Source: Scatomorpha sp040765295 (GTDB taxonomy: Bacteria > Bacillota > Clostridia > Oscillospirales > Oscillospiraceae). Taken from it: a stretch of 64,000 nt of DNA. This document shows positions 8,585 to 16,740 of this stretch, in pieces; position 1 is the first letter of the stretch, and every line of letters begins with the position of its first letter. Under the pieces are notes generated by a model. The model saw only the letters and a program-made list of their open reading frames with translations, had not been told where the DNA came from and ran no database searches. The position numbers and the translations under genes were made by a program. The stretch lies in NCBI GenBank assembly GCA_040765295.1, contig JAXGSB010000001.1:620001-684000 (forward strand), in the 5' to 3' direction.

Positions 8585-8703
8585 AAAAGCAGAGATTGTA
8601 AATATTCTCAGCTTTTGGTGTATACGAGCCTTTTTCGGAACCGTTTTATGCTCAGTTAGCATGTTTAGTAAACAGCTATTGTCTCAGCTAAACGATAGTT
8701 TTT
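8585..8703. other. Gene-poor AT-rich stretch with two more hairpins
   Basis: The interval 8424-9061 carries no gene I can support. Besides the terminator at 8507 it holds a hairpin AAAAGCAGAGA / TCTCAGCTTTT (8585-8616) and a terminator-like hairpin CTATTGT / ACGATAG with five Ts (8676-8703). A 68-codon minus-strand frame (8665-8871) is open but lacks a ribosome binding site. Confidence 0.45.
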
Positions 8704-9061
8704 AATATAATTAATGCCTAGCACATTCACTCGATAAGGGCGACGCAATAGCTTTTTCAAATAATCAAACATCGTCTTCATGTAGCTAAAATTCGCTATT
8801 TCAATAATAGAGACATCGTCTTGAATTTTTCGCATTAATCCATATAATAATATTGAGTTGCTCGCAAGCATGAAATAAAATCTGGAATGTAGAAGGGGAT
8901 GAAGGTGTGTGTTTTTTTATCTTTGGAAACGAGAAAGCAGTTCAAACAAAGACTTAGAAAAAAATGATGACTCTGCTATTATAGCGAGGTCTGGCAACGG
9001 CGATAAAGAGGCAAAAGGAGTTATAGCGCTTCAGAAACCTGTATCTAAAGGAGAAAATATT

Positions 9062-9961
9062 ATGATTAACCCTCTGTTCAACCTCACAGAAAATGAATTG
9101 CGTGATATGAGTAGACATCACATTGATACATTTGAAAATTGGTCTCGGCGACTCATTGATGAAACTTTCAAAAACAACTATGGCAACGATTATTTCAGTT
9201 ACATGATTGAACCGGATCGACCACTTGTTAGAAGCGAAATTAAGCAAAGAATTGAACAGCGGATGAATAATAATCCTAGAAGGTTTCCACGAAAAATCGA
9301 TGCGACAACTATGGAAGATATAGAGTATTTTTTTTGCCGTGAAGATTTGTTTAATAATCACTTTAAGTCAATTCTTGAGCCCTTTTATTCTGGAATATCT
9401 GAAGTCCGACAGGTGTTAAACAGACTCATCCCAATACGAAACAAACTGTCACACGGAAATATAATATCTATTCGCGAGGCAGAACAATGCATATGCTATA
9501 CAGGCGATTTTGTTTCTGTTTTTAAACAATATTATTCAACTATCGGTAAAGAGAAGGATTACAATGTCCCTGTCTTTTTACGTATTAAAGATATTTTAGG
9601 CAATGATATCATCCGTGAGGATACTCAATGTTTTTGGGAACTGCATTTTGATAGAATTAATGCTCCTAAAATCCAGTTTAGGTCTGGTGATTATTATAAA
9701 TTATGGGTTGAGGTCGATAGTAGTTTCGATGAGGCGTTCTATGATATTGAATGGATGATAACACAAGACTACACAACTCCGATTGCAAAAGGCACTGGCA
9801 ATACTATTGAATTCAGTCTAACAAATAAAAACGTTTCCTACGCTCCGGAAATCCGAATTTATCTTACAACCAAAAGAGACTGGCATCGCTTTCGTAATTT
9901 CGATGATTTAATATGGTTGCACTACGATAGAGTATTGCCTCCCATTGAAGACACATTTTAA
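9062..9961 (+). CDS. Swt1-like HEPN domain protein
   Basis: This 299-residue protein carries an RNLSHG-like HEPN motif: R126-N-K-L-S-H131 fits RX4H, the catalytic signature of HEPN ribonucleases. The first 60 residues (MSRHHIDTFENWSRRLIDETF, then the YGNDYF stretch) resemble the N-terminal part of Swt1-type HEPN domains. The C-terminal 110 residues look like a beta-rich sandwich. The ATG at 9062 has AAAGGAG at ideal spacing; a longer frame from a GTG at 8909 also has a purine-rich site and cannot be excluded. HEPN proteins often act in toxin-antitoxin, abortive infection or RNA-decay roles; a defence role here is inference from the motif and the accessory setting. Confidence 0.7.
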   Translation: MINPLFNLTENELRDMSRHHIDTFENWSRRLIDETFKNNYGNDYFSYMIEPDRPLVRSEIKQRIEQRMNNNPRRFPRKIDATTMEDIEYFFCREDLFNNHFKSILEPFYSGISEVRQVLNRLIPIRNKLSHGNIISIREAEQCICYTGDFVSVFKQYYSTIGKEKDYNVPVFLRIKDILGNDIIREDTQCFWELHFDRINAPKIQFRSGDYYKLWVEVDSSFDEAFYDIEWMITQDYTTPIAKGTGNTIEFSLTNKNVSYAPEIRIYLTTKRDWHRFRNFDDLIWLHYDRVLPPIEDTF

Positions 9962-10056
9962 TATATTAGATTTTGCAACATAACAGAAACGGCAACTGAT
10001 ATATTTTTTTCTTTCAAAAGCTACCGTACTCTTTAAGAAGTTCTAGTAACTTTAAC

Positions 10057-11517
10057 TTATACAATCGTCATTCTGCCTTCGACTTTTCGGTCGTTATTCG
10101 TCAATAGAGGCAAATGCTCAATTAAAACATCGTGAACTGAAGTCGCAAGTATTCTTGACCTGCCGTTTACAGTCAGTTCCTTCACAGGAAAGCCAAAACA
10201 GTGCTCGAAGTTGCTCAGATGAAATTCTTGAAGCGCCACAGTGTAAACCGTGTCATCCCGCATCGGCTCGCCCCGAAAATCGAAGCGAGTAAAGCTTTTT
10301 GTCGCCTTGTCAAAAGTGATTCGCAAATCTGCTGAATACTGGTAAAACTCGGTGTGCACACCTTGGAGCATTTCGTCGCGCAGGGTATAGGCAACCATCC
10401 TTTTAAACTGCGCGCCCGTGGCTTTAAGGCGATACATTTTGTCGTCATAGGGGAAAAGCTCAATAAGTTCCCCATAGGTAAGTACTGCGGGAACGCTTTC
10501 TTTGCGGATTGATCCCGAGCCCAAAAGCGCAATATCCACTTCCAGTGCCTCTCGCAGAACCTCGGACAGAAAGTTTCCCAATTCCGTTTCCTGATATCGA
10601 TCCGGATGGGTAAGAGAACGGGCGAGCGTACAGATTATTCTGTTGTATTTTTTGTCGGTCTTATCCTTGAATCGGCGAATCGTCGCCATCATCTCTTTAT
10701 CGTGCGGGCAGACACTGCTTTCGATTGGAATGAGTTGCCACTTGTAGTCGGCGATGGAGTTTTTATCCATGTTGATGGTCAAATCGAAACGTCCTATCTG
10801 GCTTGTGCCGACGCCCGCCTGAGCAATCAGAATACCGTTCACAATTTCTGGCTGCTCCAAGATTGTGTGCGTGTGGCCGCCGATGATTAAGTCCACACCC
10901 CAGTCCGGGTCGAGAAGCTCTGCAAGCTTTTTGTCCTCTTCAAAGCCGATGTGGGTAAGGAGCACGGTAAGGTCTATGTCTGTTGTGCGCCAAGCGTTGC
11001 ATATTTTGCCCACCTCGCGTGCCGCATCCTCCACGTCTACAAAGCTGCTCAGCACATCCTTGCTCATGCCGTGCATTATTTCAGAGGTGATGATGCCGAT
11101 GAACATTATGCGCATACCGTCCTTCTCCAAAATAACATGGGGTTGGAACAGGCGAGTGTAGGGATTTTTGATGAAAAGGTTGGCGCAGACGATGGGAAAA
11201 CGGGCGCAGCGCTCAAGGAAGAGCAGATGTGCCAAACCGTAATCTACCTCATGGTTGCCGATGGATGCCACATCAGGGCCAAGCAGGTTCATTATCTCAA
11301 TCGTGGACAGGCCTCTAAACTCGCTGTCGATAATAGAGCCTTGGAGCATATCGCCCGCGATGCAGTAAACAGCGTTTTCACACTCGTTGCGCACCGTGTT
11401 TACATAGCCCGACAGCATCGAAATGCCGCCCAAGAGGCCCTCATTCAGCTCTTCGGCCAAAAAATCGCCGTGCAGGTCGTTGGAATGCATTAAAATTAAT
11501 TCTTTCATCTCGGCCAT
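10057..11517 (-). CDS. 5'-nucleotidase / UshA-like metallophosphoesterase, no signal peptide
   Basis: This 486-residue protein has the two-domain layout of the 5'-nucleotidase family. An N-terminal calcineurin-like phosphoesterase carries HSNDLHGDF, GNHEVDYG and GGHTHT (dinuclear metal site), and a C-terminal 5_nucleotid_C domain carries the ELIELFPYDD region. The family hydrolyses nucleoside monophosphates, nucleotide sugars or other phosphoesters. Most members are exported, but no signal peptide is present: the start ATG (11517) follows AGGAGG, and the protein begins directly with the catalytic strand. It is therefore likely cytoplasmic, like YunD-type proteins. It is divergent from zupT. 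Confidence 0.88.
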   Translation of the reverse strand: MAEMKELILMHSNDLHGDFLAEELNEGLLGGISMLSGYVNTVRNECENAVYCIAGDMLQGSIIDSEFRGLSTIEIMNLLGPDVASIGNHEVDYGLAHLLFLERCARFPIVCANLFIKNPYTRLFQPHVILEKDGMRIMFIGIITSEIMHGMSKDVLSSFVDVEDAAREVGKICNAWRTTDIDLTVLLTHIGFEEDKKLAELLDPDWGVDLIIGGHTHTILEQPEIVNGILIAQAGVGTSQIGRFDLTINMDKNSIADYKWQLIPIESSVCPHDKEMMATIRRFKDKTDKKYNRIICTLARSLTHPDRYQETELGNFLSEVLREALEVDIALLGSGSIRKESVPAVLTYGELIELFPYDDKMYRLKATGAQFKRMVAYTLRDEMLQGVHTEFYQYSADLRITFDKATKSFTRFDFRGEPMRDDTVYTVALQEFHLSNFEHCFGFPVKELTVNGRSRILATSVHDVLIEHLPLLTNNDRKVEGRMTIV

Positions 11518-11544
11518 TTCACCCGTCTCCTCCTGACAAATCAT

Positions 11545-11850
11545 TTTGGCCTAAACTGCTGTTTAACTATCTTTTATTCACCTGTCCAAAAGCGGACAAA
11601 AATAATCTGTGTCCATAATACTTCATTTATCCGATAAATGGAAGAAATGTTTGACCACTATCTTCCCCTCCAAAAAACACATAATATTCTCACTGCGAAA
11701 ATTTATTAAAAGCACCTTGGCTTTTCATAAATTTTCGTTTGTTATTGGCGCTATGATACAATATAAACGAGCTTAATGCACGATATTTCAAGTACAGCGC
11801 TGCGTCAAAGACATTTCCGAAACGGAAACCATAAAGAAAGAGATTTTAAA
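11545..11850. other. Intergenic region with interrupted palindrome
   Basis: This is the divergent region between the phosphoesterase and the first zupT. It contains CATTTATC-C-GATAAATG (11624-11640), an 8-1-8 palindrome that could be an operator. It also holds a block (ATGATACAATATAAA near 11752) that recurs in slightly changed form in front of the second zupT, so it probably contains the zupT promoter. Confidence 0.45.
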
Positions 11851-12660
11851 ATGGAGACTTCAACAGTAATATTTGCATTTTCACTCACCTTGTTTGCAGG
11901 ACTTGCAACAGGTATAGGCAGTGCGCTTGCCCTGCTTACGGATCGGACAAACACAAAGTTTTTGTCAGTCGCCTTGGGATTTTCCGCAGGGGTAATGATT
12001 TATATATCTTTTGTCGACATATTCCAAAAAGCGCAGGAAGCGCTTGTTGCAAGCTTGGGGGAAAAACTGGGAGGCTGGGCAACAGTCGGAGGTTTTTTCT
12101 TCGGCATACTTCTAATAGCCCTCATAGATAGGCTCATTCCCGAAACAGAGAATCCTCACGAAGCTCATACGGTCGAAGAGATGGACGGACAAAGCGAGCA
12201 TCACAAGAACAGCCTTATGCGGATGGGCTTTATAACAGCTCTTGCAATAGCTATACACAACTTTCCCGAAGGGATTGCCACATTTACAGCTGCTCTTTAT
12301 GATCCCAAGCTCGGGGTGCCTATTGCCATAGCGATAGCAATACACAATATTCCGGAGGGGATAGCTGTCGCCGTGCCTATATTTTATGCTACCGGAAGCC
12401 GATGGAAGGCTTTTAAACTTTCATTTCTGTCCGGTCTTTCCGAACCGATAGGCGCTCTCGTCGGATATCTGCTCTTGCACAGGCTGTTAAGCGATGCGGT
12501 ATTCGGTTTCATATTTGCGTCTGTTGCGGGTATCATGGTGTACATCAGCTTGGACAGCTTGCTTCCCAGCGCCAGGGAGTATGGCGAGCATCATCTTTCC
12601 ATGTACGGTCTTATCGCGGGAATGGCGGTAATGGCTTTAAGTTTGCTCTTGTTTATGTGA
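11851..12660 (+). CDS. zupT: ZIP family zinc/metal transporter, copy 1
   Basis: This 269-residue ZupT-type ZIP transporter takes up zinc and related divalent metals across the cytoplasmic membrane. Both family metal-site motifs are present: HNFPEGIATF and HNIPEGIAVAVPI. The variable loop (ENPHEAHTVEEMDGQSEHHK) is rich in His and acidic residues, as in other ZIP proteins. The ATG at 11851 follows AAGAAAGAGA and matches the start of the second copy; the frame upstream is open but is not conserved between the copies as protein. Confidence 0.9.
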   Translation: METSTVIFAFSLTLFAGLATGIGSALALLTDRTNTKFLSVALGFSAGVMIYISFVDIFQKAQEALVASLGEKLGGWATVGGFFFGILLIALIDRLIPETENPHEAHTVEEMDGQSEHHKNSLMRMGFITALAIAIHNFPEGIATFTAALYDPKLGVPIAIAIAIHNIPEGIAVAVPIFYATGSRWKAFKLSFLSGLSEPIGALVGYLLLHRLLSDAVFGFIFASVAGIMVYISLDSLLPSAREYGEHHLSMYGLIAGMAVMALSLLLFM

Positions 12661-13055
12661 GCTTAGAGTTTAAAGTCTGCAAATCGTACTTAGAATCCTC
12701 TCTTAATCTCATCGAGACTAGAGAGGGTTTCTAATATTTCTGCTGTTCGGGAGTTTGGCTGCACTTGCTATTTTAAAGTCTGCAAGCTGTGCGGAGAGCC
12801 TTATCACTAAGAAGAGGTGTTAAAGGACAAAAACGGTATGATTATATGCGGATATTGTTTGCCGTTTATCTTGTTCGGGGTTTCTTTGTTTTATGCCGCA
12901 AAATTTTAAGGAAAGCATCTTTGCTTTTCAAAAGTTCTCGCTTTTTATTGACAATATGGTACAATGTAAAGCGCGTTAATGCACATATGCTTCAACCAAC
13001 AGTCCTATGGCAAAGATATTTTCGGAACAGAGTCTATAGAGAAAGAGATTTTAAT
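12661..13055. other. Spacer between the zupT copies
   Basis: The 395 bp hold no separate gene. A terminator-like hairpin lies near 12695-12735 (CCTCTCTTAATC... GAGAGGGTTTC). The final 150 bp repeat, with changes, the leader of the first copy, including a TACAAT-TGTAAA block near 12960-12970 and AGAAAGAGATTTTAA before the start. The duplicated unit thus includes the promoter region. Confidence 0.5.
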
Positions 13056-13865
13056 ATGGGGACTTCAACAATAATACTTGCATTTTCACTCACCTTGCTT
13101 GCGGGGCTTGCAACAGGCTTGGGCAGCGCGCTTGCCTTGCTTACGGATCGGACTAACACAAAGTTTTTGTCAGTCGCTCTGGGATTTTCCGCAGGGGTGA
13201 TGATTTATGTATCTTTTGTAGACATATTCCAAAAAGCTCAAGAGACGCTTGTCGCAACCTTAGGTGAAAAAATGGGGAGCTGGGCAACAGTCGGAGGTTT
13301 TTTCTTCGGCATACTTTTCATAGCCCTCATAGACAATCTCATCCCTGAAATGGAAAATCCCCACGAGTTTCATACAGTCGAAGAGATGGACGGGAAGTGC
13401 GAATCTCACAAGACCAACCTTATGCGAATGGGAATTTTCACTGCTCTTGCGATAGCTATACACAATTTTCCCGAAGGTATTGCCACATTCACGTCCGCTT
13501 TGTACGATCCGAAACTGGGGGTATCTATAGCCGTAGCGATAGCAATACACAATATTCCGGAGGGAATAGCCGTAGCCGTACCCATATTTTATGCTACTGG
13601 GAGTAAAAAAAAGGCTTTTAAATATTCTTTTCTGTCCGGACTTTCCGAACCGCTGGGTGCTCTCGTCGGATATCTGTTTCTGCACAGATTTTTAAATGAT
13701 ACGGTATTCGGCATTTTATTTGCGTCTGTTGCGGGCATAATGGTTTACATAAGTCTTGACGGCCTGCTTCCCGGAGCCAGGGAATATGGAGAACACCATC
13801 TTTCCATATACGGTCTAATCGCAGGAATGGCGCTAATGGCTTTAAGTTTGCTCTTGTTTATGTAA
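13056..13865 (+). CDS. zupT: ZIP family zinc/metal transporter, copy 2
   Basis: This is the second 269-residue ZupT protein, the same length as copy 1 and collinear with it over the whole chain, for example the shared stretch KFLSVALGFSAGVMIY. Metal motifs HNFPEGIATF and HNIPEGIAVAVPI are intact. Differences cluster in the His/Asp-rich loop (ENPHEFHTVEEMDGKCESHK, which gains a Cys) and near the C-terminus. The start ATG at 13056 was chosen by alignment with copy 1 and by AGAAAGAGA upstream. It arose by tandem duplication of gene plus leader. Both copies look functional, so metal specificity or regulation may have diverged. Confidence 0.9.
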   Translation: MGTSTIILAFSLTLLAGLATGLGSALALLTDRTNTKFLSVALGFSAGVMIYVSFVDIFQKAQETLVATLGEKMGSWATVGGFFFGILFIALIDNLIPEMENPHEFHTVEEMDGKCESHKTNLMRMGIFTALAIAIHNFPEGIATFTSALYDPKLGVSIAVAIAIHNIPEGIAVAVPIFYATGSKKKAFKYSFLSGLSEPLGALVGYLFLHRFLNDTVFGILFASVAGIMVYISLDGLLPGAREYGEHHLSIYGLIAGMALMALSLLLFM

Positions 13866-14020
13866 GCAGAGGTTCAACTCGGAGCGTCGTCTCCTTTGCA
13901 CTTTTTTAAGTTTTCTGTTTTCCGGCAGGTATACAGCGGTTTTTGTTCTCTCTATTTAAGTGAAATATTACGACTTAATAGAAAATTCTGTTAAAGTTTG
14001 AAAAAAACAAATAAAAGTTA

Positions 14021-14068
14021 TTGACATATGCCGAAAACAATGTATAATGAAGTAAATGGCATATGCCA
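14021..14068 (+). promoter_or_regulatory. Promoter with CATATGCC operator repeats before the DUF5320 gene
   Basis: TTGACA (14021-14026), a 16-bp spacer and TATAAT (14043-14048). A perfect 12-bp palindrome TGGCATATGCCA lies just downstream of the -10 (14057-14068), and a matching half, ACATATGCC, overlaps the -35/spacer (14024-14032). The arrangement is that of a repressor site pair. Confidence 0.6.
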
Positions 14069-14091
14069 TAAACTCCGAGGAGGTGAATAGT

Positions 14092-14370
14092 ATGCCCGGA
14101 AGAGATGGAACCGGCCCAATGGGCGCAGGATCAATGACTGGAAGAGGATTAGGAATTTGCAAGGGCGCTAATGCAATAAAATACGGAGCCGGTCTCGGAC
14201 TTGGAATAGGTCTTGGACTTGCCTGCAGACGCGGTTTCGGTCGTGGTTTCGGCAGACGCTTTGCGACTGATCAGACCTCCGAAAAAACACAAAAAGAGCT
14301 GTTAAATGAGCAGAAAGCTGCTTTGCAAAATCGACTCGAAGAAATTGATAAGCAATTAGAGGATCTATAA
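14092..14370 (+). CDS. DUF5320 family Gly/Arg-rich protein
   Basis: This 92-residue protein begins with the DUF5320 hallmark MPGRDGTGPMG and continues with a GRGLGIC segment, a Gly-Leu repeat that resembles one membrane-like or flexible stretch, and an Arg/Gly-rich block. It ends in a coiled coil (residues about 62-92, KELLNEQKAALQNRLEEIDK). The start follows GAGGAGGTG at good spacing. In anaerobes this family sits with Fe-S and NifB/NifX-like or redox genes; its function is unknown. Here it leads the redox cluster and has its own terminator. Confidence 0.8.
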   Translation: MPGRDGTGPMGAGSMTGRGLGICKGANAIKYGAGLGLGIGLGLACRRGFGRGFGRRFATDQTSEKTQKELLNEQKAALQNRLEEIDKQLEDL

Positions 14371-14380
14371 TGGTCATCAG

Positions 14381-14414
14381 GGATAACCGGAGCGCGCTCC
14401 GGTTATCCTCTTTT
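14381..14414 (+). terminator. Intrinsic terminator after the DUF5320 gene
   Basis: A perfect palindrome (arm GGATAACCGGAGC, 14381-14408) is followed by CTCTTTT. Confidence 0.75.
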
Positions 14415-14569
14415 AGAATGGATGAGAAGAGTTAAGCCGGACGATTAGGGTAAAAAGAGCGTGCTGTTATTCTGAAAACAAAAGATTTGAAGCTCGTGAC
14501 TTCTCTATAGCGGCTAAATTTCTGAAAAAAGTTAAAAAATATTCTTTTAAAAAGGTGGTAACTAAACTC

Positions 14570-15394
14570 ATGCTTATAAAAACTTTAGTTGAAAACACTG
14601 CTATATCAGATGACTTTGTCGTCGAACATGGTTTTAGCCTGTATGTAGAGACAGAAAGACATAAGGTTTTGTTTGATGTGGGTGCAAGCGACTTGTTTCT
14701 TAAAAATGCAAGAAAGCTGGATGTGAATGTTTCAGAGGTTAACTTTCTCGTCATTTCGCATGGGCACTTTGACCATGGAGGGGGACTGAAAAGTTTTCTG
14801 CAAAAAAATACGAAAGCCGAGGTTTTTCTGCATCGATTCGCTTTTGGGAAACACTATTCCCTCAAGAAAGATGATGAATTGAATTTTATTGGTCTCGATG
14901 AAGATCTGAAACAAAGCAAGCAAATTGTTTTAACATCAGACCGCTTCTTTATCAGCGGCGGAATCGAAGTGTTCTCGAATGTGCTCCAAAAAGAAGCGCT
15001 TCCGAAATCAAACAGCGGTTTGCTCAGGGAACATGAAGGTCAAATGATAAGCGATACCTTTGCGCATGAACAGAACCTGATTATAGAGGAAGAGGGAAAG
15101 ACACTGTTAATAACAGGCTGCGCACATAACGGTATTATCAACATCCTTGAGCATTTTAAAAAACTTAAAGGGCGAATGCCCGACTATGTGATAGGAGGAT
15201 TTCATCTTTCCGGTCGCTCCGGTAAAAGTGAGGACCCCGAGACGATAGATAAAATTGCTGAATACCTGATGGATACAAAAGCAAAGTTCTACACCTGTCA
15301 TTGTACCGGCATCGAGGCTTATAAAAGGCTGAAAGCCGCTATGGGTGACAGCATCGAATATCTTGCAAGCGGAAGCGTGATAAAAATACAATGA
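14570..15394 (+). CDS. MBL-fold metallohydrolase, Tm0207 / dihydropterin-phosphate-synthase-like
   Basis: This 274-residue metallo-beta-lactamase-fold protein carries the zinc motif SHGHFDHGG near residue 65, a GCAHNGI motif near residue 180 and a late HCTG histidine. This layout is that of the family annotated as 7,8-dihydropterin-6-methyl-(ribofuranosyl)aminobenzene phosphate synthase-like, found in archaea and anaerobic bacteria. The substrate is unknown. The ATG at 14570 lies 10 bp after AAGGTGG; a GTG at 14555 is possible but overlaps the binding site. A very stable hairpin follows. Confidence 0.85.
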   Translation: MLIKTLVENTAISDDFVVEHGFSLYVETERHKVLFDVGASDLFLKNARKLDVNVSEVNFLVISHGHFDHGGGLKSFLQKNTKAEVFLHRFAFGKHYSLKKDDELNFIGLDEDLKQSKQIVLTSDRFFISGGIEVFSNVLQKEALPKSNSGLLREHEGQMISDTFAHEQNLIIEEEGKTLLITGCAHNGIINILEHFKKLKGRMPDYVIGGFHLSGRSGKSEDPETIDKIAEYLMDTKAKFYTCHCTGIEAYKRLKAAMGDSIEYLASGSVIKIQ

Positions 15395-15457
15395 TTACAC
15401 AATAGCAACAGAATATGTGGATACATATGCATGAAAAAGTGCCGTATCATAACCGGG

Positions 15458-15504
15458 ATCGGAAAACCTCTTTTACTTCATCGAGACAAAAGAGGTTTTC
15501 CGAT
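15458..15504 (+). terminator. 17-bp perfect hairpin
   Basis: ATCGGAAAACCTCTTTT (15458-15474) pairs perfectly with 15488-15504. It lacks a clean U-run on the plus strand but separates the MBL gene from the ferredoxin promoter. Confidence 0.6.
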
Positions 15505-15537
15505 GTTTACAGTGCTTAGTATAAAGCCGTACTGCTT

Positions 15538-15580
15538 AGTGACAAAAGTCACTGAAACAGCAAAGCGCCTTAGGTATACT
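15538..15580 (+). promoter_or_regulatory. Crp/Fnr-type operator and promoter of the ferredoxin-thioredoxin operon
   Basis: The palindrome AGTGAC-AAAA-GTCACT (15538-15553) overlaps the -35 region (CTGAAA, 15552-15557). A -10 TATACT follows at 15575-15580. Taking the start 7 bp after the -10 places the centre of the palindrome at -41.5, the textbook class II Crp/Fnr activator position. The Crp-family gene at 17167-17832 is the natural candidate regulator; that link is inference. Confidence 0.6.
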
Positions 15581-15606
15581 GATATCAGCATAAGGGAGGT
15601 GCGGCT

Positions 15607-15792
15607 TTGAAAAAAGCTTTTGTAAATCAAAAACTGTGTGTCGGCTGTGGTTGCTGCTTGAAAGTCTGCAAGCTGGGGGCAATAAGTATCCCTGGAGGAG
15701 CATATGCAATCATTGATGAGGATAAATGTGTTGGCTGCGGTATGTGCTCAACAGAATGTCCGGCAAGCATTATCAGCATAGAGGAGATTTAA
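15607..15792 (+). CDS. 2[4Fe-4S] ferredoxin
   Basis: This 61-residue protein carries two CxxCxxCxxxC clusters (CVGCGCCLKVC at residue 11 on and CVGCGMCSTEC at residue 41 on), so it should bind two 4Fe-4S clusters and carry low-potential electrons. It starts with TTG behind GGGAGGTG. It is the first gene of an operon with a membrane Fe-S protein, thioredoxin and a rhodanese lipoprotein, and likely supplies electrons to that module. Confidence 0.9.
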   Translation: MKKAFVNQKLCVGCGCCLKVCKLGAISIPGGAYAIIDEDKCVGCGMCSTECPASIISIEEI

Positions 15793-15796
15793 AAGG

Positions 15797-16366
15797 ATGA
15801 ATAAGAAAAAGTGGTACGACTATCTTTGGATTTTTTCAAGCGTTTATCTTATCTTGGGTTTTTTTAACATACTCTTTGCATGGCTCGGGCTTATTTGTTT
15901 TATAACGCCGCTAGCGATCTCTTTAATCAAAGGAGATAAGGCATATTGCAATCGCTACTGCGGCAGAGGTCAGCTGTTCTCTTTGCTGGGCGGCAGATTC
16001 GGCCTTTCACGAAAAAAAGATATGCCCCGATGGATGGTTTCACCCTATTTCAGATACGGATTTTTGATTTTCTTTTTCACAATGTTTGGCGTTATGCTTT
16101 GGAACACCTACCTTGTGTTTGCCGGAGCGGAACTTAAACAAGTGGTGACCCTTCTATGGACCTTTAAATTGCCTTGGCATTGGGCCTATCACGGAACAGC
16201 GCTGTCTCAGGGAGTGGCTCAGTTTGCTTTTGGATTCTATAGTGTGATGCTCACTTCTACATTGCTTGGAATTATAACAATGATGCTGTTTAAGCCGCGG
16301 TCCTGGTGTGTTTATTGCCCAATGGGAACGATGACACAGATGATATGCAAAATTAAGAGCAGCTGA
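15797..16366 (+). CDS. Membrane 4Fe-4S binding protein (NapH-like)
   Basis: This 189-residue protein has about five hydrophobic segments and two Cys groups on the cytoplasmic side: AYCNRYCGRGQ after the second helix and SWCVYCPMGTM before the C-terminus. The pattern resembles the 4Fe-4S membrane proteins of the NapH/CcoG type that pass electrons to or from quinols. It begins 4 bp after the ferredoxin, with AAAAGGATG at the start, so translation is coupled. With the ferredoxin and thioredoxin it may move reducing power across the membrane to the rhodanese lipoprotein outside; this is inference from order. Confidence 0.75.
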   Translation: MNKKKWYDYLWIFSSVYLILGFFNILFAWLGLICFITPLAISLIKGDKAYCNRYCGRGQLFSLLGGRFGLSRKKDMPRWMVSPYFRYGFLIFFFTMFGVMLWNTYLVFAGAELKQVVTLLWTFKLPWHWAYHGTALSQGVAQFAFGFYSVMLTSTLLGIITMMLFKPRSWCVYCPMGTMTQMICKIKSS

Positions 16367-16435
16367 GAATATAAATACGGGCTAATTTATGCCCTTTAAA
16401 TATAGATTAAATATAAAAAATGAGAGGTAATAAAA

Positions 16436-16738
16436 ATGATAAAGAAATTAAATAATCAGAACTTTACAGATGAAGTGTTAAATAATGATGATACCGTATT
16501 GGTCGATTTTTATGCCGACTGGTGCGGACCTTGTAAGATGATTGCCCCGATTATAGATGAAATTGCGGCGGAGCGCACAGACATTACTGTCGGAAAAGTA
16601 AATGTAGACGAAAATGGCACCCTTGCCACGCAATATAGAGTAGCCGGAATCCCGACAATGATTGTATTTAAGGGAGGAAAGGAGACGGCAAGGCTGGTTG
16701 GATATAAACCGAAATCAGCAATTCTTGCTAAACTTTAG
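16436..16738 (+). CDS. trxA: Thioredoxin
   Basis: A 100-residue thioredoxin with the active site WCGPCK (Cys30 and Cys33), the DFYADWC strand, and the conserved cis-proline region RVAGIPTMIVF. It reduces protein disulfides in the cytoplasm. GAGAGGTAA precedes the ATG. No thioredoxin reductase is adjacent; the ferredoxin two genes upstream suggests ferredoxin-linked reduction, which is a guess. The rhodanese gene starts 2 bp later. Confidence 0.93.
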   Translation: MIKKLNNQNFTDEVLNNDDTVLVDFYADWCGPCKMIAPIIDEIAAERTDITVGKVNVDENGTLATQYRVAGIPTMIVFKGGKETARLVGYKPKSAILAKL

Positions 16739-16740
16739 TA

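Noticed and set aside
8665..8871. 68-codon minus-strand frame in the AT-rich gap
   Set aside because: No ribosome binding site, no recognised motif, and it overlaps a plus-strand terminator-like hairpin. It may be a gene fragment, but I cannot support that.
12789..13055. N-terminal extension of the second ZIP transporter
   Set aside because: It has no counterpart as protein in the first copy and covers the duplicated leader; the two copies have equal length from the chosen starts.
14381..15504. CRISPR-like repeats among the hairpins near the redox cluster
   Set aside because: The hairpins differ in sequence and spacing. No array of regularly spaced direct repeats was found anywhere in the window.
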